Part shown: piece by piece, positions 1 to 6,065 of the stretch
Layout: each line of letters starts with the position of its first letter
How positions within the stretch are numbered: the first letter of the stretch is position 1
Made by a program: the position numbers and the translations under genes
The notes under the pieces: model-generated
Seen by the model: the letters and a program-made list of their open reading frames with translations, nothing else
What the model was told of the DNA's origin: nothing
The model's database searches: none
Assembly (NCBI GenBank): GCA_025350085.1
Contig: JANXYI010000403.1
Location: 1 to 7,469 of the forward strand
Direction of reading: 5' to 3'
Length of the DNA: 7,469 nucleotides
DNA from: Deltaproteobacteria bacterium
Lineage (GTDB): Bacteria; Desulfobacterota; Desulfovibrionia; Desulfovibrionales; Desulfovibrionaceae

Positions 1-19
1 GGTTGCCGCTCCCAAGTAG
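1..19 (+). CDS. 3' end of a gene paralogous to the next one (partial)
   Basis: Only the last codons are inside the window. The frame beginning at base 2 reads Val-Ala-Ala-Pro-Lys followed by two TAG stops (17-19 and 20-22). The last 15 bases, 8-22, are identical to bases 358-372, which end the Lys/Ala-rich gene at 94-369, including the unusual double TAG. The simplest reading is that a tandem paralogue lies just upstream and is cut by the window edge. The function would be that of its neighbour, a small secreted repeat protein of unknown role. Nothing further can be read from so few codons. Confidence 0.55.
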
Positions 20-93
20 TAGCTTGAGGCCGTATAACGCAGCTGTAATGTAAAGTCGTAACCTTTTAACCCTCTCGCAAAAGGAGACTTTCC

Positions 94-369
94 ATGAAAA
101 AGCTCATCATCGCCGCCCTGATGCTCTCCCTGGCCATTCCCGCCTTTGCCGCCGAGCCCGCCAAGGCCCCCGCCGCCGAGCCCGCCAAGGCCGAGATGAA
201 GATGGAGAAAAAGGACATGAAGGCCGACATGAAGGCCGAGAAGAAGGAAATGAAGGCCGAGAAGAAGGCTGTCAAGGCCGAGAAGAAGGCTGCCAAGGCC
301 GAGAAGAAGGCCGACAAGGCCGAAGTGAAGGCCGACAAGGCCGAGAAGAAGGCCGACGCTCCCAAGTAG
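94..369 (+). CDS. Small secreted Lys/Ala/Glu-rich heptad-repeat protein, unknown function
   Basis: A 91-aa protein. The start is supported by AAGGAG at 81-86, 7 nt before the ATG. Residues 1 to about 20 form a clear Sec signal peptide: MKK, a hydrophobic core, then Ala-Phe-Ala-Ala, so the mature chain of about 71 residues should be exported. The mature part opens with a Pro/Ala linker holding two Ala-Glu-Pro-Ala-Lys units, passes through a Met/Lys stretch (residues 35-49), and then has six seven-residue repeats of consensus KAEKKAx (residues 47-88). Alanines at positions 2 and 6 of each unit give 4/3 spacing, as in an Ala-packed amphipathic helix or coiled coil. Lysine clearly outnumbers Asp plus Glu, so the protein is basic. 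I do not recognise a family. Its composition recalls exported basic proteins such as the enterobacterial acid-shock protein Asr, but only by analogy. A likely paralogue ends 74 nt upstream and an intrinsic terminator follows. Confidence 0.85.
   Translation: MKKLIIAALMLSLAIPAFAAEPAKAPAAEPAKAEMKMEKKDMKADMKAEKKEMKAEKKAVKAEKKAAKAEKKADKAEVKADKAEKKADAPK
232..357 (+). repeat. Six tandem 21-nt coding repeats
   Basis: Six in-frame units of exactly 21 nt start at 232, 253, 274, 295, 316 and 337. Each begins AAGGCCGA and encodes KAEKKAx. Unit 1 ends in Glu-Met, and unit 4 has Val in place of one Lys. Other units differ mainly in the last codon (Val, Ala or Asp). The near-identity at DNA level suggests expansion by slippage or unequal crossing-over, so copy number may vary between strains. 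Confidence 0.9.
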
Positions 370-398
370 TAGAGCCCCACGCCTCATTCCCCCCTCCG

Positions 399-439
399 GC
401 GGCGCGGTTCCCTTCACAGGGGCCGCGCCGCGCCTTTTT
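399..439 (+). terminator. Intrinsic terminator of the secreted repeat-protein gene
   Basis: A GC-rich stem (399-407 with 423-431, extended inward by CCC 410-412 with GGG 419-421, with one bulge and one wobble near the middle) closes a short loop and is followed by five T at 435-439. It lies 30 nt after the stop codon. There is no T-tract on the minus side, so it does not look like a terminator for the convergent gene ending at 475. Confidence 0.85.
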
Positions 440-474
440 GCGCGCCCGGCTTGGAAGGTCGGGACGTCCCGGCC

Positions 475-1443
475 CTAGTCTTCCGGCCCCGGCAAAAGGC
501 GCAGCAGCGCGGATGCGTCCCCGGCCTGGCCCAGATCGCGCACCATGAACCCATCCAGGGCCGCGCCCGACAAACCCAGCACCAGCATCCCCGCCCGTTC
601 CAGGTGCCCAAGCTCCGCCCGGATGTCCGGCCCATGCACATGCGCCAGCCGCAGCCCCTGGGAGATGAGGGTTTCGTAGCTGCCGCGCGCCAGCGCCTCG
701 TCCAGGAACTGGGCCTGGCGCAACTGGGCGAGCAGCGCCTGGCGCCGCAGGGCCAGCTCGCGCCTGGGCTCGAAGCCTGGGCCGCTTGCGCCCAGAAAGC
801 CCGTAGCCCAAGCCACCAGCCCCGGCAGGTCGTCCGCGCGCGGATCTGCGCGCGCAAGCAGGGTGGCCAGGAAAAATACGTCCCCCGGGGTCCAGGCCAG
901 GCGGCTGTGACGCAGGAGCACGGCCAGTTCCGCCGCCTGCTCCGGTTCGCAGCGCAGGTTCAGAATGGCGCGCAGCTCGGCCGGGGCCGTGGCCGCTGGC
1001 CGCAGGCGGCGCACAAAAACGCGCAGGCCCTCGGCCGAGGCAGGCAGTTCTGCCTTTGAGCCGTCGGGCAAGAGCGCCAGCACCCGGCCCCGACCATCGG
1101 CCAGCCGCTGCGCCAGCGCCTCGGCCAGGGCTTCCCCGCCCGCCGCGTCCAAATCGGCCTGGGCCAGGGCAGGCTCCAGAGCGCGCAGGACCAAAGGGCC
1201 GGGCGAGAGCAGCAGCGCCGTCAGATGCGCGTGTTCCGCCGTGTCCGGGCCTGCCCGCAGGCGCGCCAGGGCGACAACAGGATCAGCCCCGCGTGAGGGC
1301 TCGCCCAGGGCGGCCAGGACCAGATCCAGGCTGGCCTGGTCCTGGGGCAGCCCGATGGTCAGCAGCTTGGCCAACAGATCGGCCAGCAGCTCGGACGCGG
1401 CCTGGGCCGGACCAGGGCCGCTACGGGTCACATCCGGCATCAT
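475..1443 (-). CDS. Conserved-looking protein of unknown function, partner of the methyltransferase
   Basis: A 322-aa protein rich in Ala and Leu, predicted mostly alpha-helical, with no signal peptide or membrane segment, so probably cytoplasmic. I do not recognise a domain. Visible marks are a hydrophobic helix near residues 15-30 (LLADLLAKLLTIGL), a Leu/Ala-rich middle, a stretch near residues 180-197 (LAWTPGDVFFLATLLARA), and a C-terminal part with His-Val-His-Gly-Pro-Asp and Gly-Met-Leu-Val-Leu-Gly. The start is the first of two adjacent ATGs (1443-1441, 1440-1438), 7 nt after the stop of the methyltransferase. The only Shine-Dalgarno-like sequence, AAAGG at 1460-1456, is 12 nt away, so translation probably depends on coupling to the upstream gene. 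That spacing argues for a shared function or at least fixed stoichiometry. I see no terminator with a T-tract on this strand after the stop. The reading frame is confident, the function is not. Confidence 0.75.
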   Translation of the reverse strand: MMPDVTRSGPGPAQAASELLADLLAKLLTIGLPQDQASLDLVLAALGEPSRGADPVVALARLRAGPDTAEHAHLTALLLSPGPLVLRALEPALAQADLDAAGGEALAEALAQRLADGRGRVLALLPDGSKAELPASAEGLRVFVRRLRPAATAPAELRAILNLRCEPEQAAELAVLLRHSRLAWTPGDVFFLATLLARADPRADDLPGLVAWATGFLGASGPGFEPRRELALRRQALLAQLRQAQFLDEALARGSYETLISQGLRLAHVHGPDIRAELGHLERAGMLVLGLSGAALDGFMVRDLGQAGDASALLRLLPGPED

Positions 1444-1450
1444 CGCCGCA

Positions 1451-2536
1451 TCATGCCTTTATCCCAACGACGATCCCGGAATCATTGGGCCCGGCGAAGG
1501 TGAGCCGACAGACCTGTGTCAGGCCCGCGGCCGCGAGCATGGCCCGCACCTCGCCCTCCTCGTAGGCCTGGCCGCCACCCGTGCCCAGCAGCATGTTCAG
1601 CGCGAACAGGGCCGGGAACTCCGGGCCGTCCTGGCCGCCGTCCTTGGTGTCGTTCAGCAGGAACTCGTGCACCAGCAGCAACCCGCCGGGCCTCAGCACC
1701 CCGGCCGCGCGGCGCACCACCTCCGCGGCCATGGCCGGGGTCTCGCCGTGCAGGATCTGCGAGAGCCAGGCCAGGTCAAAGCCGCCGGGCAGCTGGTCCG
1801 TGGTGTAGTCGCCGGGCTCAAAGGCCACCCGCTCCGCCACGCCGAAGCGGGCCACCGTGGTCTCGGCAAAGGGCCGGGTGGTCGGCAGGTCGAAGATGGT
1901 CGCAGTCAGGCCCGGGTGCGCCAGGCAGAACTGGATGGCATAGGTGCCTGGCCCGCCGCCCAGATCGAGCAAACGCTCCCGCTCGGCCATGCCCGGCAGG
2001 CCCGCGGCACGGAGCAGCCCGTTTAGCTGCGCGGCCAGGGTTGGTGCGATGCCCATGGCCAGGTTGAACATGCCGAGCAGGAAGTCCTCGCGCGCCGTGG
2101 GCTGGTCCCCCACGCCGGAGCGGTTGGCCCGGCCCGAGCGCACGGATTCGTGCATCCGGCCGAAGGAGTCCAGCAGGTTGTGGTGGTGGCGGATGATTGG
2201 ACCCAGGTAGCGCGGGCTGGTGCGCACCAGGAAGGCCCGGGCCAGGTCCGTGGGCGCGTAGGCCCCTTTCGTGCGCACCAGCAGGCCCATGGCACACAGC
2301 GCGCGCAGGAGCATGGACAGGGCGCGGGGCTCGCAGCCGAGGACCAAGGCCAGCGCCTCCGGGGTGGCCGGGGTCTGGGCCAGGGGCGTGAAGACATCCA
2401 GGACCACCCCGGTGTGCAGGGTGCAGGATCGCCAGTAGGCCCCGGACAGGGCCAAAAGCGGGCCGGGCGACAGCCCGCCGGGCTGGTTCGGCGGCAGACA
2501 ATCCACGCAGCAAGGGGTCGGTCTTGGCTCAGGCAT
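1451..2536 (-). CDS. Class I SAM-dependent O-methyltransferase (winged-helix plus Rossmann type)
   Basis: A 361-aa protein of usual length for the acetylserotonin/hydroxyneurosporene O-methyltransferase-like family, which moves the methyl of S-adenosylmethionine to a small-molecule hydroxyl. Residues about 30-110 match the N-terminal winged-helix dimerisation domain (GVVLDVFTPLA, then a Leu/Ala helix and GLLVRTKGAYAPTDLA). Residues about 185-360 form the Rossmann domain: motif I DLGGGPG at 191-197, an acidic residue (D216, TIFDLP) placed to bind the SAM ribose, ILHGE at 261-265 with His263 where family members carry the catalytic base, and LRPGG at 281-285. An unusual N-terminal Cys-Cys-Val-Asp-Cys (9-13) precedes the fold and could bind metal. 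Start 2536 is chosen because GGAGG (2547-2543) sits 6 nt upstream; an in-frame start at 2617 lacks such a site. It is the first gene of an operon with the 322-aa protein. The substrate cannot be inferred. Confidence 0.88.
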   Translation of the reverse strand: MPEPRPTPCCVDCLPPNQPGGLSPGPLLALSGAYWRSCTLHTGVVLDVFTPLAQTPATPEALALVLGCEPRALSMLLRALCAMGLLVRTKGAYAPTDLARAFLVRTSPRYLGPIIRHHHNLLDSFGRMHESVRSGRANRSGVGDQPTAREDFLLGMFNLAMGIAPTLAAQLNGLLRAAGLPGMAERERLLDLGGGPGTYAIQFCLAHPGLTATIFDLPTTRPFAETTVARFGVAERVAFEPGDYTTDQLPGGFDLAWLSQILHGETPAMAAEVVRRAAGVLRPGGLLLVHEFLLNDTKDGGQDGPEFPALFALNMLLGTGGGQAYEEGEVRAMLAAAGLTQVCRLTFAGPNDSGIVVGIKA

Positions 2537-2558
2537 GCGGCACCTCCAGGTCTGGCCG

Positions 2559-2588
2559 AGCATAGCGCGCCTGGGCAGGCCGGGGCAA
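2559..2588 (-). promoter_or_regulatory. Candidate sigma-70 promoter of the methyltransferase operon
   Basis: Read on the minus strand, TTGCCC (2588-2583) is followed after 18 nt by TATGCT (2564-2559), each matching four of six consensus bases. The -10 ends 22 nt before the start codon at 2536, giving a very short leader that contains the GGAGG Shine-Dalgarno. This is a sequence-only call. Confidence 0.4.
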
Positions 2589-2682
2589 GTCCCTGCCGGC
2601 CCAGGCCTCGCAACCATCTGGATTTGATGCCCGGAGAGATTTATTTCGCCTTGAGGACGGGAATTTTCAACGCCCCCCCTGG

Positions 2683-2708
2683 ACCCGCCCCCTATTTTGG
2701 GGTAGGGT
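2683..2708. repeat. Imperfect inverted repeat in the divergent intergenic region
   Basis: ACCC (2683-2686) and CCCC (2688-2691) pair with GGGG (2699-2702) and GGGT (2705-2708) around an AT-rich centre. It lies in the 242-bp gap between the divergent methyltransferase and 82-aa genes, about 70 nt before the latter. It could be an operator, but there is no T-tract to make it a terminator. The rest of this gap shows no convincing plus-strand promoter. Confidence 0.3.
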
Positions 2709-2778
2709 GGAAACAGTCAGAACCAGCTTGTATGTTTCGACTTTCCTGGTAAGGATTATCAACGTGCGGAGTGGTCCG

Positions 2779-3027
2779 ATGGGCGCGAAAAACAAAAGAA
2801 TGTACACCGGCAAGATGGAGATGCACAACGGCTGGGAACTCCGGCCCTACGCCTACAAGACAGCGGACGGCGCCTTTGTGCCCGAGCTCTCGGCGCGCAG
2901 GCACCATCCCGGCAGCGCCATCGACATCTTTCCCATCGACGCGACCTGCTTCAGCAAGGACGACGCCTTTTCCGTGGCCCTGAAACACGGGCTGATGCTG
3001 GTGGCCGCCCTGGCCTGCAACACTTAG
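2779..3027 (+). CDS. Small 82-aa protein of unknown function
   Basis: An 82-aa soluble protein without signal peptide or membrane segment. The start ATG at 2779 has GGAG at 2768-2771, 7 nt upstream. A GTG at 2764 with AAGGA (2751-2755) is a workable alternative that adds five residues. After a basic N-terminus comes a strand-rich part (GWELRPYAYKTADGAFVPEL, residues 18-37), then a His/Arg patch (RRHH), strands around residues 47-54, and a closing amphipathic helix starting FSKDDAFSVAL. A Gly-x-x-x-x-Pro strand, a Gly-x-x-x-Pro strand and a final helix resemble the layout of small HlyU/DUF6566-like proteins. That is a fold-level guess by eye, not a family assignment. It stands alone: the gene to its left is divergent, and a probable terminator separates it from the membrane protein gene to its right. 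Confidence 0.7.
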   Translation: MGAKNKRMYTGKMEMHNGWELRPYAYKTADGAFVPELSARRHHPGSAIDIFPIDATCFSKDDAFSVALKHGLMLVAALACNT

Positions 3028-3060
3028 AGCCTTTTCGATCCGGCGCACTCCCCCCAGGAC

Positions 3061-3098
3061 AGGGACGGCCTGCCCTGGCACGGGGTGGGCCGCCCTTT
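3061..3098 (+). terminator. Probable intrinsic terminator after the 82-aa gene
   Basis: AGGGACGGCC (3061-3070) pairs with GGCCGCCCT (3088-3096) with one bulged A, and an inner CCC/GGG stem (3073-3075 with 3082-3084) shortens the loop. A weak T-rich stretch (TTTGTCT, 3096-3102) follows. It starts 34 nt after the stop codon. The interrupted T-tract lowers confidence. Confidence 0.55.
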
Positions 3099-3139
3099 GT
3101 CTGGTCTGAACAAAAGATCATCCGTGTCTCGATATGCGC

Positions 3140-3173
3140 TTGACGTGACGTTGCGGGTGGTGCATACGTTGCG
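3140..3173 (+). promoter_or_regulatory. Candidate promoter with overlapping direct repeats, upstream of the membrane protein gene
   Basis: TTGACG (3140-3145) is a good -35. At 17 nt spacing it meets only a weak -10, CATACG (3163-3168). Two copies of ACGTTGCG (3148-3155 and 3166-3173) sit 18 nt apart, one in the spacer and one over the -10, so a regulator bound to them would block or replace polymerase contacts. A weak -10 combined with a good -35 often goes with activator-dependent or repressed promoters; that part is inference. Confidence 0.4.
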
Positions 3174-3209
3174 CACTATATGTATCATGCTGCGCTGCGG
3201 AGGTGGACC

Positions 3210-4082
3210 ATGCCGAAGGTGACACGCGAGCCCTGGGGTGAGATCGATCTCCAGCATCTGGTCTATGAGCTGGAAAATTCCTTCATCGTGTTCATCGACG
3301 ATGACGACGATGTCGACTGGAAGACGAAAGACGCCTACGTCACGGCCAACCAGGCCAAGTTCGACGCCAGCCTCCCAGTCATCAACGCCGCCGCCAACAC
3401 CGAGTCCCTGCCCTGCAGCAACCTGGGGCCGCATAACAAGCTCAAGTTCAAGCGCCTCGTGGGCGAGGCCATTGCCCGCGGGCTGAGCTTCGACACTGTC
3501 CGGGCCGAGCAGATGACCGCCTACGCCAGGGACTACAACCAGACGCGCAACCGCGAGATCTCGCGCTACTGGCAACTGGCCACCTGCGGATATTTCATCG
3601 CGGCCGCCATCATCCTCGGCTTTGCCGTCTGGTTCAGCCGCCCCAGCTTCGACGCGCAGTACCAGAGCAGGACCTTCATCGTCCTGCTTCTGGCAGGGAT
3701 TTCGGGCATGGTCGGGGCCTTTTTCTCCATCACCTCACGCATGGCCAACCTGGGCACGGAGAACGGCTCAAGCCTGACCCTGCACATTGCCGAAAGCCTC
3801 ACGCGCATCTTCACAGGCGGCATCTCCGGCGTGTTCGGCGTCGTGGCCGTGAAAAGCGGGCTTGTGCTGAGCAACCTCATCAAGGGTCCGGACGACATGT
3901 GGAACGTGCTGCTGGTCGGGCTGGCCGCGGGCCTGAGCGAACGCTTCGTGCCCTCGATCATCGCCAAGGTCGGCCTGCCGATGGATGCCGCGCCGGCCAC
4001 GGCCCAGGCGGGCCAAACCGGGCAAAAGCCACCCAACCCCGGCCAGGCAACGCCCCCTGCGGGCCAGACAACCATAATTTAA
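3210..4082 (+). CDS. Membrane protein with cytosolic N-domain and four predicted membrane segments, unknown function
   Basis: A 290-aa protein. Start 3210 is fixed by GGAGGT (3199-3204), 5 nt upstream. Residues 1-120 are soluble, with a run of five aspartates then Val-Asp-Trp (30-37) and a charged helix (about 78-118). Membrane segments are predicted at about 121-142, 155-176, 202-224 and 231-253. Segment 2 ends GAFFSITSRM (169-178), and the last segment holds GLSERFVPSII (241-251). Small-residue-rich segments with a Ser-Arg turn and a late Gly-x-Ser-Glu-Arg-Phe motif occur in several uncharacterised bacterial membrane proteins, which is as far as recognition goes. The tail (260-290) is Pro/Gln/Gly/Thr-rich and probably disordered. 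There is no N-terminal signal peptide, so the soluble domain probably faces the cytosol. The gene is a single transcription unit with its own candidate promoter, convergent with pckA. Confidence 0.8.
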   Translation: MPKVTREPWGEIDLQHLVYELENSFIVFIDDDDDVDWKTKDAYVTANQAKFDASLPVINAAANTESLPCSNLGPHNKLKFKRLVGEAIARGLSFDTVRAEQMTAYARDYNQTRNREISRYWQLATCGYFIAAAIILGFAVWFSRPSFDAQYQSRTFIVLLLAGISGMVGAFFSITSRMANLGTENGSSLTLHIAESLTRIFTGGISGVFGVVAVKSGLVLSNLIKGPDDMWNVLLVGLAAGLSERFVPSIIAKVGLPMDAAPATAQAGQTGQKPPNPGQATPPAGQTTII

Positions 4083-4146
4083 AGGCCCGGCACGGGCCGC
4101 TCGCCCGTCTGGACCCGGGAACCGTTCGCGGGGCCTCGATCTCCTC

Positions 4147-4187
4147 AAAAGAACGGGCGGCCCCTCCACGCTCGGAGGGGCCGCCCG
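4147..4187 (-). terminator. Strong intrinsic terminator of pckA
   Basis: A perfect 14-bp stem (4154-4167 with 4174-4187) closes a 6-nt loop. On the minus strand it is followed by TTCTTTT (4153-4147), 30 nt after the pckA stop. On the plus side only TTT occurs, 6 nt after the stem, so it may also weakly stop the convergent membrane protein transcript. A second short perfect inverted repeat (GGCCCG/CGGGCC, 4084-4098) directly follows the membrane protein stop but has no useful plus-strand T-tract. Confidence 0.88.
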
Positions 4188-4216
4188 CTGCCGTTTCGGG
4201 GCTGGCGTGCGCCGCG

Positions 4217-5962
4217 CTACTCTTCGTCGCCGCCGGTGATGCCGAGCGCGTTGATGAGCGAGAGCAAAAGCCCCGGCTTGTCGTGCAGGTCGCTCGACTG
4301 CAAAAACATCATGCGCTGGCGGAAGCGGTTTTTCAGCGTGGCCAGGTAGGCCGGGCGGTTCTCCACATTGGCCGGGTGGTACGCGTCGTAGTAGCCGGGC
4401 AGGATGGCGTCCACGCTCTTTTTCGTGGGGATCTGCGCGCCGGGCAAGAGGTCCAGGCCCTCCCACTGAAGCTCGTCGAGCAGAAGCGCGGTCTGCAGCC
4501 TGAGCGAGGTCTTGAGCGGGATGCCGCGCAGGTCGATGTCCGACGCCTTCCAGAACCCGCCGGAGTTGAAGCAGTAGCCCGTGGCCCCCTGGTGGAAGAC
4601 CTTGGTGAAGGCCTGCACGTCGCGCCAGAGCTCATAGACCCGGAAGGGGTTGGCAAAGGGCACGAACACGAGCTTCTGCAGCTCCTCCTCGGGCACGTTC
4701 TCGGCCCGGTTGCGCCGGGTCATCAGGGAGGCGCCCATGGCCACGGCCAGGGCCGGGTCGTTGAAGCGCATCAGCGGCGGCAGGCAGGAGTCCTTCATGA
4801 GCCAGCAGATGATGTCCGGAAAGCCGCAGCGGTTCACGTAGGCACCGAGCAGGTCGCGGTCGAACAGGGCGCGGCCGTTGGAGTTGCGCAGGTCCTGCCC
4901 GAGCGGCAGCACACGCCCGTCCACCTCGATGAGCCCGTGGTTCATGACCGAGATGATGTAACGCCAGTCCGGGTTGCCCAGCGGCCTGGAGTCGGTCTTG
5001 TCGAAGAGCGTGGGCTCCCACACGCGGCAGACCTTTTCTGCGCAGTCGATCTGGAAGGCGTCGTCGTGCAGCACGACCTTCTTGAACCCGGCCGGCAGGG
5101 TACAGCCGTTGTCCGCGCTGTTGGTGTGCGAGCTCTTGCCCGTGCCCGAGAGCCCGAAGAAGGCGATTGAGCGCTTGCCGGCCTTTCTCGCCGCCTTGTC
5201 GCGGCACCCGGAGAAATCGATCTCCTTGATGCCGCCGTGGCAGGCGGCCATCCCTAAGCGCATGCCGCTGGTCCAGGCCAGGGTCAGCGTACCCTTCTTG
5301 CGCTCGCCGAAGTAGCGCATGCCCAAGTTGAAGATGACGTTGGCGCCCTCGTCCACCAGGGCCAGCTGCGGGCCGCCGTGGTTGTGGTAGAAGGGGTCGC
5401 AGTTGTTCCACAGATTATCGCCGATGATCAATATGTCCTGGATGGGCAGCTTGGGGCTCTTGGCGTACTGTTTGGCCAGCTCGTCAAAGGGCGTGAAATT
5501 GGCCAGCCAGTTGAACACGTTCACCGCGTCGTCCTCGCCCGCCACCAGGGTGGCGCGGATCATCAGGTCGCGGTCCAGGCCGAGCACGGCGTGGGCCTTG
5601 ATGAGCGGGCGCTTCTGGAAGTCGAACATGGCCTCGCGCACGTCGCCCAGGACCTTCTGCTGCTCGGCCAGGGGCATGGCGTTGTAGAAGCGCCGGGCAT
5701 TGGCCGAGCGGCCCACGATGCGGCCGTGGCAGTTGTTGAGGACGCGGGCGCCCCTGGGCAGGCCCAGCCGCTTGGCGGCCGGCGGGTACACGGGCATGTC
5801 CGTGAGGGCCACGTCGTGCTGGGCCATGGCCAGGGCGTAAGCCTCGGCCGCGGTGACCAGGCGCACGCGGGGGTCGAGGATGAGGGTCTCGGCCAGGGAG
5901 CGCAGGGGGGGCATTTTGGCCAGGTCTGGCCCGTAGAACTCGAAACTGGACTGGCTGGACAT
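4217..5962 (-). CDS. pckA: Phosphoenolpyruvate carboxykinase, ATP type (divergent)
   Basis: A 581-aa cytosolic enzyme of the ATP-PEPCK fold, converting oxaloacetate and ATP to PEP, CO2 and ADP at the entry to gluconeogenesis, or the reverse. Landmarks by eye against E. coli PckA: GRS with R85 (substrate Arg), ERKKG with K222/K223 (metal Lys), H242 exactly 19 residues after K223 as in E. coli (metal His), P-loop GLSGTGKSS 270-278 with K276, metal Asp pair D300-D301, Arg364 at the distance of E. coli R333, and LPPLMR at 395-400. Oddities: His242 to the P-loop is 28 residues rather than 16, the Asp pair reads HDDAFQID rather than DDEHGW, and Ser277 replaces the usual Thr. Length exceeds the usual 530-540 by about 40. 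Start 5962 is chosen for GGAGG (5975-5971) 8 nt upstream and a promoter in the leader; the frame stays open to 6274. It has its own promoter and terminator. Confidence 0.85.
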   Translation of the reverse strand: MSSQSSFEFYGPDLAKMPPLRSLAETLILDPRVRLVTAAEAYALAMAQHDVALTDMPVYPPAAKRLGLPRGARVLNNCHGRIVGRSANARRFYNAMPLAEQQKVLGDVREAMFDFQKRPLIKAHAVLGLDRDLMIRATLVAGEDDAVNVFNWLANFTPFDELAKQYAKSPKLPIQDILIIGDNLWNNCDPFYHNHGGPQLALVDEGANVIFNLGMRYFGERKKGTLTLAWTSGMRLGMAACHGGIKEIDFSGCRDKAARKAGKRSIAFFGLSGTGKSSHTNSADNGCTLPAGFKKVVLHDDAFQIDCAEKVCRVWEPTLFDKTDSRPLGNPDWRYIISVMNHGLIEVDGRVLPLGQDLRNSNGRALFDRDLLGAYVNRCGFPDIICWLMKDSCLPPLMRFNDPALAVAMGASLMTRRNRAENVPEEELQKLVFVPFANPFRVYELWRDVQAFTKVFHQGATGYCFNSGGFWKASDIDLRGIPLKTSLRLQTALLLDELQWEGLDLLPGAQIPTKKSVDAILPGYYDAYHPANVENRPAYLATLKNRFRQRMMFLQSSDLHDKPGLLLSLINALGITGGDEE

Positions 5963-5975
5963 CCGGTGGGCCTCC

Positions 5976-5998
5976 AAAAAATACCGCGCCAGGCGCGG
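5976..5998 (-). terminator. Intrinsic-terminator-like hairpin abutting the pckA Shine-Dalgarno
   Basis: On the minus strand CCGCGC (5998-5993), loop CTG, and GCGCGG (5989-5984) form an all-GC 6-bp stem followed at once by TATTTTTT (5983-5976). GGAGG of the pckA ribosome site comes directly next. It lies downstream of the pckA promoter, so it would act as an attenuator of pckA. It would also stop read-through from the radical SAM gene. Confidence 0.7.
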
Positions 5999-6047
5999 GA
6001 GGGTGTGCGGCAGGCTTGCCTCCCCCGCTCCTCTCCAAGCGCGGGGG
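5976..6047 (-). promoter_or_regulatory. Candidate transcription attenuator in the pckA leader
   Basis: Four leader segments can pair in two exclusive ways. Segment 1 CCCCCGC (6047-6041) pairs with segment 2 GCGGGGG (6028-6022) around a 12-nt loop, leaving segments 3 and 4 to form the terminator at 5998-5984. Alternatively segment 2 (GCGGGGGAGG, 6028-6019) pairs with segment 3 (CCTCCCGC, 6002-5995) with a two-base bulge, which takes up most of the 5' arm of the terminator. CCTCC in segment 3 could also pair with the GGAGG ribosome site. There is no ATG in the leader and no evident leader peptide, so the sensor, if any, would be a ligand, a protein or a trans RNA. All pairings are visible; regulation is inferred. 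Confidence 0.45.
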
Positions 6048-6065
6048 TGTCCGCCGTCAGGTACC

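Noticed and set aside
23..80. Promoter for the secreted repeat-protein gene, for example TATAAC at 33-38 or TTGAGG at 24-29.
   Set aside because: No -35/-10 pair has both good matches and proper spacing. The gene may be transcribed from upstream with its paralogue.
460..471. Perfect 12-bp palindrome CGGGACGTCCCG just past the stop of the 322-aa gene.
   Set aside because: As RNA it gives only a 4-bp stem and there is no T-tract, so it is not a terminator. A single palindrome at a gene end is weak evidence of a binding site.
2627..2752. A 41-codon plus-strand frame in the divergent intergenic region.
   Set aside because: No ribosome site, covers the putative operator region, and codon use is unlike the neighbours.
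4084..4098. Short perfect inverted repeat GGCCCG/CGGGCC as a terminator of the membrane protein gene.
   Set aside because: The stem is only 6 bp and no T-tract follows on the plus strand.
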